Shown in pieces: positions 1 to 9,338 of a DNA stretch of 64,000 bases. Position numbers and translations under genes: made by a program. The notes below the pieces were generated by a model. It worked only from the letters and a program-made list of their open reading frames with translations. It did not search any database and was not told the DNA's origin. The stretch is from Neobacillus cucumis (lineage in GTDB: Bacteria > Bacillota > Bacilli > Bacillales > Cytobacillaceae). Within the stretch, counting starts at the first letter, position 1. Each line of letters starts with the position of its first letter. Location of the stretch: positions 62,001-126,000 of the forward strand of contig NZ_JAFBEX010000006.1 of assembly GCF_016908975.1 (NCBI RefSeq). Reading direction: 5' to 3'.

Positions 1-987
1 GTTCGCTAAATCAATAAAAATTGACTGGCTGTCTATATCAATTCCTAAGCTACTACTCATTCCCTCAATATATGCTTTCGTTACTTGGATAACTTCTGAT
101 GAAAAAGTGGAAGTTATAGCAAGAGATCCCTGCATTCTTGATGACACTAAATACTGATATAGAAAATAAATCTCACTGTCTGGTAAAGGATTGTTTAAAT
201 ATTTTTCAATATTATGGACAATCACTTTTGCAACTGGATACAAAATATCTTTTTTCATGTTTTCTATTTCTTCATTAGAAATCGTATCAGTAAACAGTTT
301 GGCAGGAACTTTTCTTGAGCGACTTAATAGTATATATAAATGCGAGAAAATGTTTACATTATATGGGTAGGGAATCGTTATATCTAAATCTTCTTCAATC
401 TTTCTTAATTGATCCAATATAAACAAAACATCGTACTGATTGAAATTAAGTTCTTGATTCCTTTTTAAATCATCAATATCAATCGTATTAAAGATTTCAA
501 TAATATCTTTAATGGCCTTTCGAATATTAACTTCTTCCCCTAGTATGGCTAGTGTTCTGTTTTTTCGCTCTAGAACTAGATTATACTTTTTAAGCTCTTC
601 GCTCATGATTTGCTCGTCATTAAAAGTAACAGAGTCTCCTACATAATACTTACTAAATAAGTGGTAAATATTTATAGGTTTAGGCGAAGACAACAATAAT
701 TCTTCCATAATCCGTTTACGTCTCTCGTTAGGAGAATGTTTTTCTTTGTATTTTTTATTTCCTTTTTGATAGTTAATATATTTTTCGTAATCTAGTTTAT
801 AGCCTCTCCCTCTTTCAGATATAATTAAAGGGCCATCCACATAATCATCGTTAATATTCTTTATTAAACGATATACTGTTTTTTGAGAAACATTTAGTAC
901 TTCTAGGAGATCCTCCGAAGTAACATAACCTTGATTTTTCGAAAGAAACAGTATCAGATCTTGTTCATGTTTACTTTTTGAACTCAT
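1..987 (-). CDS. PRD-domain transcriptional regulator, BglG/MtlR-like, C-terminus cut by window edge
   Basis: I translated this directly: 329 codons read open from the ATG at 987 to base 1 with no stop, so the gene continues beyond the window. The first 60 residues form a winged helix-turn-helix of the HTH_11/Mga type (recognition helix around LEVLNVSQKTVYRLI), followed by a wing with SERGRGYKL. The remaining sequence is helical and resembles PTS regulation domains, with a motif like NNPLPDSEIYFLYQYL in the last third. Such proteins are usually activators or antiterminators controlled by PTS phosphorylation; the target is not visible because the gene's downstream neighbours lie outside the window. 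GGGAGG sits 7 bases before the ATG. Confidence 0.7.
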   Translation of the reverse strand, partial: MSSKSKHEQDLILFLSKNQGYVTSEDLLEVLNVSQKTVYRLIKNINDDYVDGPLIISERGRGYKLDYEKYINYQKGNKKYKEKHSPNERRKRIMEELLLSSPKPINIYHLFSKYYVGDSVTFNDEQIMSEELKKYNLVLERKNRTLAILGEEVNIRKAIKDIIEIFNTIDIDDLKRNQELNFNQYDVLFILDQLRKIEEDLDITIPYPYNVNIFSHLYILLSRSRKVPAKLFTDTISNEEIENMKKDILYPVAKVIVHNIEKYLNNPLPDSEIYFLYQYLVSSRMQGSLAITSTFSSEVIQVTKAYIEGMSSSLGIDIDSQSIFIDLAN

Positions 988-1045
988 CTCCTTGCCTCCC
1001 TGGTACTATATTAACCCATAATATAATAAACGTTTCGCTGGATAA

Positions 1046-1063
1046 TGACCGTTGCAACGGTCA
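1046..1063. promoter_or_regulatory. perfect 18-bp palindrome upstream of the PRD regulator
   Basis: TGACCGTTGCAACGGTCA is a perfect palindrome 59 bases upstream of the regulator start, followed on the + strand by a T run. With no gene ending into it from the left, an operator (perhaps autoregulatory) is as likely as a terminator. Confidence 0.4.
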
Positions 1064-1518
1064 CTTTTTTTAGAGATGCTATAAGGTTTTCTATGGTCGT
1101 CGCTTCTATAAAACGTTAATAGAGGCAAGGAAAATTGTCCTTGCCTCCCTCAAAAGTGTGTAAAAGTCATAATGAACTTGACATCTATATCAGATAGGAA
1201 AATCACTATGAAAACGATAGCTGAATAAACGAATCATCATATATTAAAATGTCCAGAGGAATCAAAAAAATACGCTGGCTATTCAAGGGGAAAATGACTT
1301 GAGGTCTTAGAAGGAGAGCTCCAACTAAAAAAAGATAGAGCCATTACTGGCAAACAAATATTATTTACATAACCAAGAATCACTTACAGAGGAATAGCTC
1401 TTTAAGGTTGAAGAAATAGGCCTTACTATTGTGACGTAAGGCCTAAAATTTGCTCCTAATAATCTCATTTAAAATTAAATACCTGTTCTCTTTAGAGAGA
1501 AAAGTAAAAATAAATCAA
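1064..1518. other. intergenic stretch with no recognisable gene
   Basis: No ORF with a ribosome binding site or recognisable domain was found on either strand. The A/G-rich stretch around 1260-1400 reads like decayed coding sequence but cannot be assigned. Confidence 0.4.
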
Positions 1519-1550
1519 AAAACTGCCTCTATTTATTATAAGGTTCACCG
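1519..1550 (+). repeat. short dispersed repeat ending in GGTTCACCG, copy 1
   Basis: A segment of the form AACTGCCTCTATTTATTATA then AGGTTCACCG. Related segments occur at 6429-6462, 9339-9371 and 9384-9416, all in the same orientation and all intergenic. Confidence 0.5.
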
Positions 1551-1559
1551 TAACCAAAA

Positions 1560-1605
1560 AAGGTGACTCAAAAGGCCACTAATACGCAACCTCCTGTGTC
1601 ACCTT
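1560..1605 (-). terminator. rho-independent terminator of the phosphoesterase gene
   Basis: On the minus strand AAGGTGAC pairs with GTCACCTT, followed directly by a run of six T. It lies just beyond the stop codon of the minus-strand phosphoesterase at 1625. Confidence 0.7.
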
Positions 1606-1624
1606 CCCATATCTTTTATTATAC

Positions 1625-3442
1625 TTATTTGCTTGTAACAGTAATAGTATTTCCTTGAGTATTCATAGACCAGCCAAGAATATCGACAGCAGACTGCAGT
1701 GGAATGTAGGTGTATCCTGATGGGCTCTTCCACGCAGGTGTGTCTAAATGTACCGGTTTTCCGTCAACAAATGCTGTATTTCCTTGTACTTTCCATTCGA
1801 TTTGCTTCTCTGGAGCATTAAGAAGTAAACGATTTTCCTCCGTTTGTGTAACAGTGCCATTGATGCTGCGGGCAAAATCGTCAAGTGGAACCATGACATT
1901 GCCTTTGCTGTCAACAAACGGTGCTTCACCAACATGGCTTACTCCCAATAAAGCATTATTTAACTGTACTTTCACTGCAGTTCCATTGGATGACTGGTTA
2001 GCCAAATCGCCATCGTTATACATGTAAGGCAAGAAGTTCGGATGCTTAAAATCAAACATGTCAGTCAAATTGTTCGCATTTGCATCCTTGCTGTTTAATG
2101 CTGGAAGATCATAGTTCCACTCTAAGAATTTTAAAACAGATGCATGATCATACTGAACATGGCTGACATAGTTCTGCTTGGCATAAGGAGATATTACCAG
2201 TGCCGGAATACGTGGTCCATCTCCAAGTAATCCATCCGCATTTGGAGTTACAGTCGGAGGCGCTACATGATCATAGAATCCTCCGCCTTCATCATACGTA
2301 ACAATAATGGCTGTGTCTTTCCAGTATGGGCTGTTCATAATTTGGTTAATAGTGTCTACAGTAAATTCTTCTGCAGACGGTGTACTTTGATTTCCTGTTC
2401 CAGGATGTTCATCGTCGCCATATCCTGCTTTAATAAAACTAACTTCAGGAAGATCGCCGTTTTTAATATCCTGTGCAAAATTATTGTAATCTTTCAGGTT
2501 GTTATTATATTTCCCATCCTCATAGTTTTGGAAATACTGGAATGGGTTATGGTGTGGAGAATATGTTTTGGCTTCATCTGAAGTAGGAGCTGCTTTGGCA
2601 GCATCCCATCCGCCAGCATACCAAGCCCAAGATTGCTTGGAATCACTCAACTCATCCCCGATATTCTTATAGGTAAGGTTGTATTTAAGCGTATTGGTAC
2701 TGCTATCTCCGCCAAACGGCCCGTTTTTAGGAGATGGATCACCTGTAATTTGAGCCTTAGGATTTGTATTTGTGTTTGTTGTTTCACTTTCATTCCCAGA
2801 TTGCCCTGCTACTAAATAAAGTGCACCTGGTGTGGACGGACCGAAAACAGGTTGAAAATAGTTGTCCGCCAATGCATAGTGCTGAGCGTATTGCCAATAA
2901 GCAGGAATGTCATTATAGTCAAAATAAGACATGGATAATAAGCCTTTGTCATTGGTGTCAGTCGGTTTGCCGCTATCATGGTTGACCTGATAAAACTTGT
3001 CCATTTTTCCGCCGTCAACCATGGAAATCATCGGGGAATAGCCGTGATTTACATCGGTTTCTTGAATGGCGCCTTTCCCTGCATCATGCCAAGGATAGAT
3101 AGGGAGTCCGTTTGCATCTGGATTATAGACATTTCCATTTGCATCTCTTGTCACATCCCCTGTGACATATTTAAAGTTTCTAACATCCTGAGGTGTACCG
3201 TTAAGCGGTTTGAAGCCCGAAGCATATGGATATGTTCCAAAATAGTTATCAAATGTACGATTCTCTTGAAAAATAACTACTGTATGTTTTATTGGTGAAG
3301 CTGTTTTTATGTCTGAAGCAGATTGGTTTATTAACGCTGCTGTTTTTGTTTCTTCAGCATTTGCTTTATTACCTGTAAAAGGCGCAGCCAAAAGTGACAA
3401 TGCACTCAATGACAGTGCCATGTTACGAATACCTTTTCTCAT
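1625..3442 (-). CDS. secreted phospholipase C/acid phosphatase-type phosphoesterase with C-terminal stalk domain
   Basis: Family PF04185 (non-haemolytic PLC/acid phosphatase), which hydrolyses phosphate esters outside the cell. The N-terminus is a Sec signal (MRKGIRN, hydrophobic core, cleavage near NKANAEE). The phosphoesterase core opens with VIFQENRTFDNYFG and has the metal-site segment TYDEGGGFYDHVAPP. The last ~110 residues resemble the copper amine oxidase N-terminal-like stalk domain that is common on Firmicute surface proteins (VPLDDFARSINGTV, YIPLQSAVDILG). I chose the ATG at 3442, ten codons inside the longest frame, because GGGGGAG precedes it and the signal peptide begins there. 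It is divergent from a second PF04185 protein, with a PhoP-box-like repeat upstream, so phosphate-starvation control is likely. Confidence 0.85.
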   Translation of the reverse strand: MRKGIRNMALSLSALSLLAAPFTGNKANAEETKTAALINQSASDIKTASPIKHTVVIFQENRTFDNYFGTYPYASGFKPLNGTPQDVRNFKYVTGDVTRDANGNVYNPDANGLPIYPWHDAGKGAIQETDVNHGYSPMISMVDGGKMDKFYQVNHDSGKPTDTNDKGLLSMSYFDYNDIPAYWQYAQHYALADNYFQPVFGPSTPGALYLVAGQSGNESETTNTNTNPKAQITGDPSPKNGPFGGDSSTNTLKYNLTYKNIGDELSDSKQSWAWYAGGWDAAKAAPTSDEAKTYSPHHNPFQYFQNYEDGKYNNNLKDYNNFAQDIKNGDLPEVSFIKAGYGDDEHPGTGNQSTPSAEEFTVDTINQIMNSPYWKDTAIIVTYDEGGGFYDHVAPPTVTPNADGLLGDGPRIPALVISPYAKQNYVSHVQYDHASVLKFLEWNYDLPALNSKDANANNLTDMFDFKHPNFLPYMYNDGDLANQSSNGTAVKVQLNNALLGVSHVGEAPFVDSKGNVMVPLDDFARSINGTVTQTEENRLLLNAPEKQIEWKVQGNTAFVDGKPVHLDTPAWKSPSGYTYIPLQSAVDILGWSMNTQGNTITVTSK

Positions 3443-3514
3443 TATTTCTCCCCCATTACATTTTTTGTACAACTTAAAATTTAACGGATATATGTAAATT
3501 TCCTATAATGATAG

Positions 3515-3531
3515 TGTTAATTTATCGTTAA
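3515..3531 (-). promoter_or_regulatory. PhoP-box-like direct repeat for the minus-strand phosphoesterase
   Basis: Read on the minus strand this is TTAACG-N5-TTAACA, matching the Bacillus PhoP pattern of TT(A/T/C)ACA units every 11 bp. It lies about 75-90 bases upstream of the start at 3442, and a TACATAT -10-like element follows about 17 bases downstream. Confidence 0.5.
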
Positions 3532-3702
3532 GATTATAAACAGGTTTAAAAAAATAATAGGGACTATAGTTTGAATTCTGCTTTCATTCCGTATATCGTT
3601 CAAACCTCATTTCTATAGACATTCAAGTTTAATTATTTTAAAACTAGTAAATTTGCAGGAAAATGTCCTACTAAAATGATCCATTTCTCCCCAAACCCCA
3701 AT

Positions 3703-3730
3703 TTTATACTATTTTAACAGAGGATTTACA
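3703..3730 (+). promoter_or_regulatory. PhoP-box-like array (three units at 11-bp spacing)
   Basis: TTTATA-N5-TTAACA-N5-TTTACA on the + strand, ending 58 bases before the start of the YncE/alkaline phosphatase gene. The hexamers and the strict 11-bp period match known PhoP binding sites. Together with the array at 3515-3531 it supports joint Pho regulation of the divergent pair. Confidence 0.65.
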
Positions 3731-3788
3731 TTGTTCTGGTAGGATTGATGTGAAAGAAATACATATATTTTAAGGGGAGAAAATAGGA

Positions 3789-6248
3789 ATGAAGATGAAG
3801 AAAAAGATAGCAGCTGCTGTGTTGGCGACTTCATTGTTGGGTACTGGTACAGCTATGGCCTATTCATTTACCACAGCGGGCCCGAAGGCTGATGGTACAG
3901 GTGTGACTCCACATGGTTGGACCCTTACACCAGCAGGTAAACAGATTACATTGGGTGACTTTCCGATGGGTGGTTCAATTAGTCCAGATCACCGTTATTT
4001 GGTCGTGTCTAATGATGGACAAGGCACTCAGTCATTACAAGTCGTAGATTTGCAAAATCAAAAGGTCGTGCAGACGATTCCTTACACCAATGGAGAGGGT
4101 TTATATTACGGTACGGGGTTTAGCCCGGATGGTAAGACATTCTATGCATCTGCAGGCGGGAACAATAAAATCCGTGTATTCAGTTTTAACAATGGTACGC
4201 TTACAGAACAATCGCCAATTCTTATGAACAACCCAAGCATTAAGACTCCAATGGGAATCTCCGTTTCTCCGGACGGGAAGTTCCTTTATACCGCTAATAA
4301 TGAAGCCAATTCAATATCAAAAATTGATCTGACCTCTGGGCAAATAATTGCTACTGCGTCTGTTGGTGCGGACCCGTATACCGCACAAATTACAAAGGAT
4401 GGCAGTGCTATTTATGTCTCCAACTGGGGCGAAGACACTGTGACGGTGTTAGATCCCAAGGATTTAACCGTTGTGAAAAGGATTCCGGTTGGATTGCATC
4501 CAAATGCGATTGCGGAAAATCCGGCAACTGGATTGATTTATGTATCGGATTCGGACAGAGACACCATTTCTGTCATCAATCCTAAGGAAAGAGCGGTTGT
4601 TCAAACCATCTCTGTTTCTGCCAATAAAGATGCAGCACTGGGAAGCCAGCCTGTTGCCCTGACATTTAGCCCAAATGGAAAAACTCTTTATGTAGCTAAT
4701 GCCGGGACAGATGCGATTGCCGTTATTGATATTGGAAATGGCACCAGAGAAGCTCAAGTCAGCGGTCTTATTCCGACCGCTTGGTATCCATCCGGTGTTT
4801 ATACGAACGGAAATAAGATTATGGTCCTTAACGCCAAAGGTCTCGGAGCAGGCCCGAACGCTCAAGGTCAGTATATCGGCAGCATGATGCAGGGGACAAT
4901 GTCATTAATAGATGTACCAAATCAAAAGCAGTTGAAGGATTACACCAAACAGGTTGAACAAAATAACCCACTGAACCCGATTAAAGGAAATAGCTGGTTT
5001 GGTAATCAAAATGATGGAAATGATTTCCCAATACCAAGGGCTTACGGTCAAAAATCCCCTATTAAACATGTTATTTATGTCATTAAAGAAAACCGAACCT
5101 ATGATCAAGTATTTGGAGATTTAGGAAAAGGAAACGGCGATAAAAGTTTAACCGAGTTCGGAAAGAACCTTACACCGAACATTCATAAACTAGCCAATCA
5201 ATTTGTTACACTTGATAACTTCTATACAGATGCAGAAGTCAGCGACCCAGGACACCAATGGGCAATATCAGGTAAATCGAATGACTACTCAGAAAAAACA
5301 TGGCTGCCGGATTATTCCGGACGTAAGGGGTATGGAGTGGATAAACCTGCCCTTAAACCTGAGGAAGGATATTTATGGGACAATGCCAAAAAGTATGGTG
5401 TATCCTTCCGTGACTACGGTGAATACATCAATTATTGGGAATCTCCAGCTGATGGAAAGTGGGTTCCGGATGATCCGGGTATTGGAGATAATTATGATCC
5501 AAACTACCCTGGATGGGATTTATCCATCTCTGATATGACCCGTTACAACGAATGGGAGAAGGAATTTAAACAATTTAAAAAGAGTGGAAACTTACCGCAG
5601 CTTGAAATGGTTTATCTTCCAAATGACCATACAGCTGGTACAGCACCGGGATATGATACTCCTCAAGCAATGGTGGCACAAAATGATTTAGCCCTCGGTA
5701 AGCTTGTTGAAACGGTGAGCCATTCTCAATATTGGAAAGATACAGCTATCTTCGTCATGGAAGATGACGCGCAAGCAGGCCCCGACCATGTCGATGCACA
5801 CCGTACTGAAGCTTTAGTGATCAGCCCTTATACGCAAAAGGGAACTGTAGACAGCACGTTCTATGATCAAGACTCCATGCTTCGTACAATGGAGTTGATT
5901 TTGGGAATAAAGCCAATGTCTCTATTTGATGCTTCTGCCGTACCGATGTTAAATTCTTTCACCGCTCAACCAAACTCTAATCCATTTGATGCGGAACAAG
6001 AAAATTATCCAGTTGATTGGAAGAATGGACAGCCGGCACCTGCTAATTTAACTTCTGATGAACAGAAGACACAGCCTGCTGCAAATGCTAATGTCCAACA
6101 GTCAACAACGGCTGCGCCTTCATCTCAATTGGATTTTTCAAAGCCGGATACTGCAAACCAAGAAGAGTTGAACCGACAAATTTGGAAAGCCACAAGAGGA
6201 CACGCACCATATCCCGAAAAAGCAGGCAAGGGCTTAAATAAAAATTAA
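3789..6248 (+). CDS. secreted YncE-like beta-propeller fused to an alkaline phosphatase-family phosphoesterase
   Basis: 819 residues. A Sec signal (MKMKKKIAAAVLATSLLG, cleavage near TAMA) precedes a YVTN-type beta-propeller at about residues 40-370, with repeated units such as GISVSPDGKFLYTANNEA and LTFSPNGKTLYVANAGTD. The C-terminal half is a PF04185-type phosphoesterase that opens with IYVIKENRTYDQVFGDLG and has the metal-site segment FVMEDDAQAGPDHVDAHRT. This is the known bifunctional YncE/alkaline phosphatase architecture. GGGGAG precedes the ATG, a PhoP-box array lies upstream and a strong terminator follows, so it is probably monocistronic. It is expected to release phosphate from organic esters outside the cell; the propeller's ligand is unknown. 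Confidence 0.9.
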   Translation: MKMKKKIAAAVLATSLLGTGTAMAYSFTTAGPKADGTGVTPHGWTLTPAGKQITLGDFPMGGSISPDHRYLVVSNDGQGTQSLQVVDLQNQKVVQTIPYTNGEGLYYGTGFSPDGKTFYASAGGNNKIRVFSFNNGTLTEQSPILMNNPSIKTPMGISVSPDGKFLYTANNEANSISKIDLTSGQIIATASVGADPYTAQITKDGSAIYVSNWGEDTVTVLDPKDLTVVKRIPVGLHPNAIAENPATGLIYVSDSDRDTISVINPKERAVVQTISVSANKDAALGSQPVALTFSPNGKTLYVANAGTDAIAVIDIGNGTREAQVSGLIPTAWYPSGVYTNGNKIMVLNAKGLGAGPNAQGQYIGSMMQGTMSLIDVPNQKQLKDYTKQVEQNNPLNPIKGNSWFGNQNDGNDFPIPRAYGQKSPIKHVIYVIKENRTYDQVFGDLGKGNGDKSLTEFGKNLTPNIHKLANQFVTLDNFYTDAEVSDPGHQWAISGKSNDYSEKTWLPDYSGRKGYGVDKPALKPEEGYLWDNAKKYGVSFRDYGEYINYWESPADGKWVPDDPGIGDNYDPNYPGWDLSISDMTRYNEWEKEFKQFKKSGNLPQLEMVYLPNDHTAGTAPGYDTPQAMVAQNDLALGKLVETVSHSQYWKDTAIFVMEDDAQAGPDHVDAHRTEALVISPYTQKGTVDSTFYDQDSMLRTMELILGIKPMSLFDASAVPMLNSFTAQPNSNPFDAEQENYPVDWKNGQPAPANLTSDEQKTQPAANANVQQSTTAAPSSQLDFSKPDTANQEELNRQIWKATRGHAPYPEKAGKGLNKN

Positions 6249-6276
6249 TTGGATCAAAGAAGAATTTTTTATGACG

Positions 6277-6311
6277 AGAAGGAAGGACGGGGAAACCCCG
6301 TCCTTCCTTCT
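6277..6311. terminator. strong hairpin terminator after the YncE/phosphatase gene
   Basis: A 16-bp perfect stem (AGAAGGAAGGACGGGG with its complement) around a three-base AAA loop, 28 bases after the stop codon. The T tail is weak. Confidence 0.75.
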
Positions 6312-6428
6312 CTGTTTAAACAGTTCACCGGACTTGTCATTGTTCATGCCGAATAACCTGCTGGAAATTCGCACGTTGAATAGAAACGTTGTTGCTATTT
6401 GAATGCTTAATTCCAATGATTTATTTCT

Positions 6429-6462
6429 AAAAACCGCATTTACTTATGATACGGTTCACCGC
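6429..6462 (+). repeat. short dispersed repeat ending in GGTTCACCG, copy 2
   Basis: AACCGCATTTACTTATGATA followed by CGGTTCACCG; nearly identical to the copy at 9339-9371. Confidence 0.5.
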
Positions 6463-6495
6463 GACGCATCTAAATGAGGCTCATATATATATATG

Positions 6496-6523
6496 AGGCT
6501 GACGAAATTCTTTTCGACAGCCT
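6496..6523. terminator. hairpin AGGCTG/CAGCCT
   Basis: AGGCTG, a 16-base loop, then CAGCCTTT. It is preceded by a short AT alternating tract at 6481-6494. A weak terminator or a repeat hairpin in the 400-base gap before the helicase gene. Confidence 0.35.
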
Positions 6524-6645
6524 TTCAATAGAATGCTTTATTTAGTCTAATTTAAAGTTATTACACAATTTTTTAAAATTTAACAAAATTTATAATTTGT
6601 TTATAATAAGTATAACAAGTTCCAATTTGATACGGAGACGATCAT

Positions 6646-9141
6646 ATGAAATCAATCAAAGATGTTGTAGCCTTTTTAGATACACGTATTGACCAAGGAA
6701 AAAAAGATACAAACTGGATGACAGGTAATTCTATTCTTAAGAAGTGCGGTGCAAAAAAACGCAGTGATAAATTAGTTCGTGAACTAAATGAGGCATTGGA
6801 AGAGTACAGTATTGAAATGAAGCTCCCCAATGGGATAGAGAGTTTCAAAAATGTGGACTTAAAACAACGTATTGCTTTTTCACGAAAGGCAATTGAAAAA
6901 AAGCCCCTAGCACCAACAAAGACTAAAAAAGTTGTAACCAATGCTCATGCAGGCCAAATCATTGTTAGTCAAGGTAGTAATCCTCGCAGCTTGTATCCTC
7001 ATCAACAACAAGCGCTAAGTGACTTACATAAAAAACTTAAAAAAAACGGTTCGTTTGACGGTTTGCTAGTACTTCCAACAGGTGGCGGAAAAACAAGTAC
7101 AGCCGTACAGTTTATTTTACAAGCAGCTATAAATGAAGGTAAAAAGGTGTTATGGGTTGCGCATCGCCATGAATTATTAAATCAAGCATATAGAGAATTT
7201 GAGCAAACCTCATATAAAAATTTGCTAACAAGGCGAGATACATATAGCTACCGCATTTTATCAGGCAAACATGACCGTCCTCTACATATCCAACCAACAG
7301 ATGAATTGTTAATTGCAGGTAAGGATAGCTTGATTAAAGGTGAAAACTACTTAAAAACACAATGGTTACAACATACTGATGATGTGATGCTAGTAATTGA
7401 TGAGGCACATCACGCACCTGCTAAAACGTATCGTCGATTAATTCAATGCGTGAAAGATACAGTAAAAAACGTAACATTACTCGGATTAACTGCTACACCG
7501 TTCAGGACATTTGAACAAGAACAAGGATATATGAAAACGCTATTTAAAGATGATATTTTATATAAAATTGATTTAAAAGAACTGATTACACGAGGTATAT
7601 TGGCTGAACCTCATTTTTTGGATATTGAAACAAAATTAGACTTAAAGACAAAATTATCGAATAAGGAAATTCAAACTATTGCTCAATTCGATCAATTACC
7701 TGAAAATATTGCGAAAACAATTGCTGAAAGTAGTGAACGTAATCGTGTGATTGTAAAGCATTATATAGACAATAAAGCTAAATATGGTCAAACATTAATT
7801 TTTGCCATCAACCAAATTCAAGCAGTTGCTTTAAGTAAACTATTTCAACAATACAATATTTGCGCTGAATATGTTATTTCCGGATTAACAGATGAAATGA
7901 CTGGTGCCACTGTAGCAAATGAACATAATGCAAAGCATATTCAGAATTTCCGCGAGGGCAAATTACAAGTACTAATAAATGTGAATATATTAACGGAAGG
8001 TACCGACTTACCCAACGTACAAACCTTATTTTTAACACGACCTACGATAAGCAAAATATTAATGACACAAATGATTGGGCGTGCTCTACGCGGACCAAGA
8101 GCAGGCGGGACAAAGGATGCCTATATTGTAAGTTTTATAGATGAATGGTCTAATTTAATTGCTTGGGAGAATCCACGTTCGCTAGTAGCTTCAACAGAAA
8201 TAGATGATAAACCAACTGATAAATCTAATAAGGCAATTACTGAAATTATTTCTATTAAAATGATTGGGAAATTAGTTGAGGAATTACTAAAAACAGCCGA
8301 ACATAGTGATTTTGATGATATAAAATTTATGGAATCTGTCCCGGTAGGCGTTTTCGCTTTTGAGTTGCTCTTACAAGATGAAGATGAAAATAGATCACGC
8401 CATTGTGAAGTACTAGTATTCGAAAGTACTGAGAAAAGTTATAAATACTTTTTAGAAGCATTGCCAAATTTATTTGCAGCAGAACAGATAAAGAATGAGT
8501 ATTTAACAAATAATGAATTATCGGTATTAACTAATATCGTGCTAGATAATTACTTTAATAATCCCCCATACTTGCCTAACTATGAGCGTCAAGATATTGA
8601 GAACTTACTAAATTACTATGCATTAACAGAAAGTGTACCAGCCTTATTGAGATTTGAAGAGCGGCAAGAAATTGATGTCCAGCAAATTGCTCAAACGATT
8701 TGGGATGAGGATATGGGAGCTCAAAAGAAAGCAAATTTTTTACAAGCAGAATGGCAACGAAATCAGTTTTTACAAATTTACTTTGCTAAAGAATTTTACT
8801 TTTTTGCGAAATGTGTTGATAATGAAATTTTAAAAATACAACACCCACAAACAAGTGAAAAACCTAAAAGTGTAGGGGAGCAACGTAGTTTTGAAAAGCT
8901 TACTTTACAGGAGATTCGAATACATGATTACAATCACTATTTAGCACTTCGTAACACCGTATTTGAAAAATCTCAACTTCCTAATGGATTTTATATTTGT
9001 GCAGAATGTGGTTACACAAGTCCACACCGTTTTATGTTTCATATAGATCATATCAAGCCGATGTCAAAAGGTGGATTGACCATCCCAAATAATCTGCAAT
9101 TACTTGATAAAAAGTGTAATATGGTAAAAGCAGACTTATAA
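6646..9141 (+). CDS. SF2 DEAD/DEAH helicase with C-terminal HNH nuclease domain
   Basis: 831 residues. After an ~110-residue N-terminal domain comes an SF2 helicase: Walker A PTGGGKT at 144-150, DEAH at 252-255, TATP at 282-285, then the second RecA lobe with NILTEGTDLP and the arginine-finger motif QMIGRALRGP. A long linker of ~280 residues ends in an HNH module with zinc cysteines CAEC at 785-788 and CN at 824-825, and the catalytic segment HIDHIKPMSKGG at 799-810. This arrangement suggests ATP-driven translocation coupled to DNA cutting, as in restriction and anti-phage enzymes. No methylase lies beside it, so the target signal is unknown. It is a single gene, with GGAG 8 bases before the ATG. 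Confidence 0.85.
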   Translation: MKSIKDVVAFLDTRIDQGKKDTNWMTGNSILKKCGAKKRSDKLVRELNEALEEYSIEMKLPNGIESFKNVDLKQRIAFSRKAIEKKPLAPTKTKKVVTNAHAGQIIVSQGSNPRSLYPHQQQALSDLHKKLKKNGSFDGLLVLPTGGGKTSTAVQFILQAAINEGKKVLWVAHRHELLNQAYREFEQTSYKNLLTRRDTYSYRILSGKHDRPLHIQPTDELLIAGKDSLIKGENYLKTQWLQHTDDVMLVIDEAHHAPAKTYRRLIQCVKDTVKNVTLLGLTATPFRTFEQEQGYMKTLFKDDILYKIDLKELITRGILAEPHFLDIETKLDLKTKLSNKEIQTIAQFDQLPENIAKTIAESSERNRVIVKHYIDNKAKYGQTLIFAINQIQAVALSKLFQQYNICAEYVISGLTDEMTGATVANEHNAKHIQNFREGKLQVLINVNILTEGTDLPNVQTLFLTRPTISKILMTQMIGRALRGPRAGGTKDAYIVSFIDEWSNLIAWENPRSLVASTEIDDKPTDKSNKAITEIISIKMIGKLVEELLKTAEHSDFDDIKFMESVPVGVFAFELLLQDEDENRSRHCEVLVFESTEKSYKYFLEALPNLFAAEQIKNEYLTNNELSVLTNIVLDNYFNNPPYLPNYERQDIENLLNYYALTESVPALLRFEERQEIDVQQIAQTIWDEDMGAQKKANFLQAEWQRNQFLQIYFAKEFYFFAKCVDNEILKIQHPQTSEKPKSVGEQRSFEKLTLQEIRIHDYNHYLALRNTVFEKSQLPNGFYICAECGYTSPHRFMFHIDHIKPMSKGGLTIPNNLQLLDKKCNMVKADL

Positions 9142-9289
9142 AAATAAGCTAAATATTTATATCCAACAGTTAATGAAAAGCCTTTTTGCAATATTCGATA
9201 AAAAAACAGAATAAGAAAAAAACTAGAATTACTATCGAAGCAAAAACAAGCATTCGTGATACAAATTCATCTAATCATCCAAACATCAA

Positions 9290-9327
9290 AACAGCACCTC
9301 TTCTACCATTTAGAGAAGGTGCTGTTA
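9290..9327. terminator. inverted repeat ACAGCACCT/AGGTGCTGT
   Basis: A nine-base outer stem with an imperfect inner stem about 150 bases after the helicase stop; the likely terminator of that gene. Confidence 0.5.
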
Positions 9328-9338
9328 CTATTTTCGGA

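Noticed and set aside
1046-1070. Rho-independent terminator on the + strand
   Set aside because: No + strand gene lies upstream inside the window, and the palindrome has no loop; kept only as a possible operator.
1710-3298. Several open frames of 60-106 codons on the + strand
   Set aside because: They lie antisense inside the phosphoesterase gene, have no ribosome sites and encode low-complexity protein.
6478-6495. AT-alternating palindrome CTCATATATATATATGAG
   Set aside because: Simple dinucleotide repeat, self-complementary by composition.
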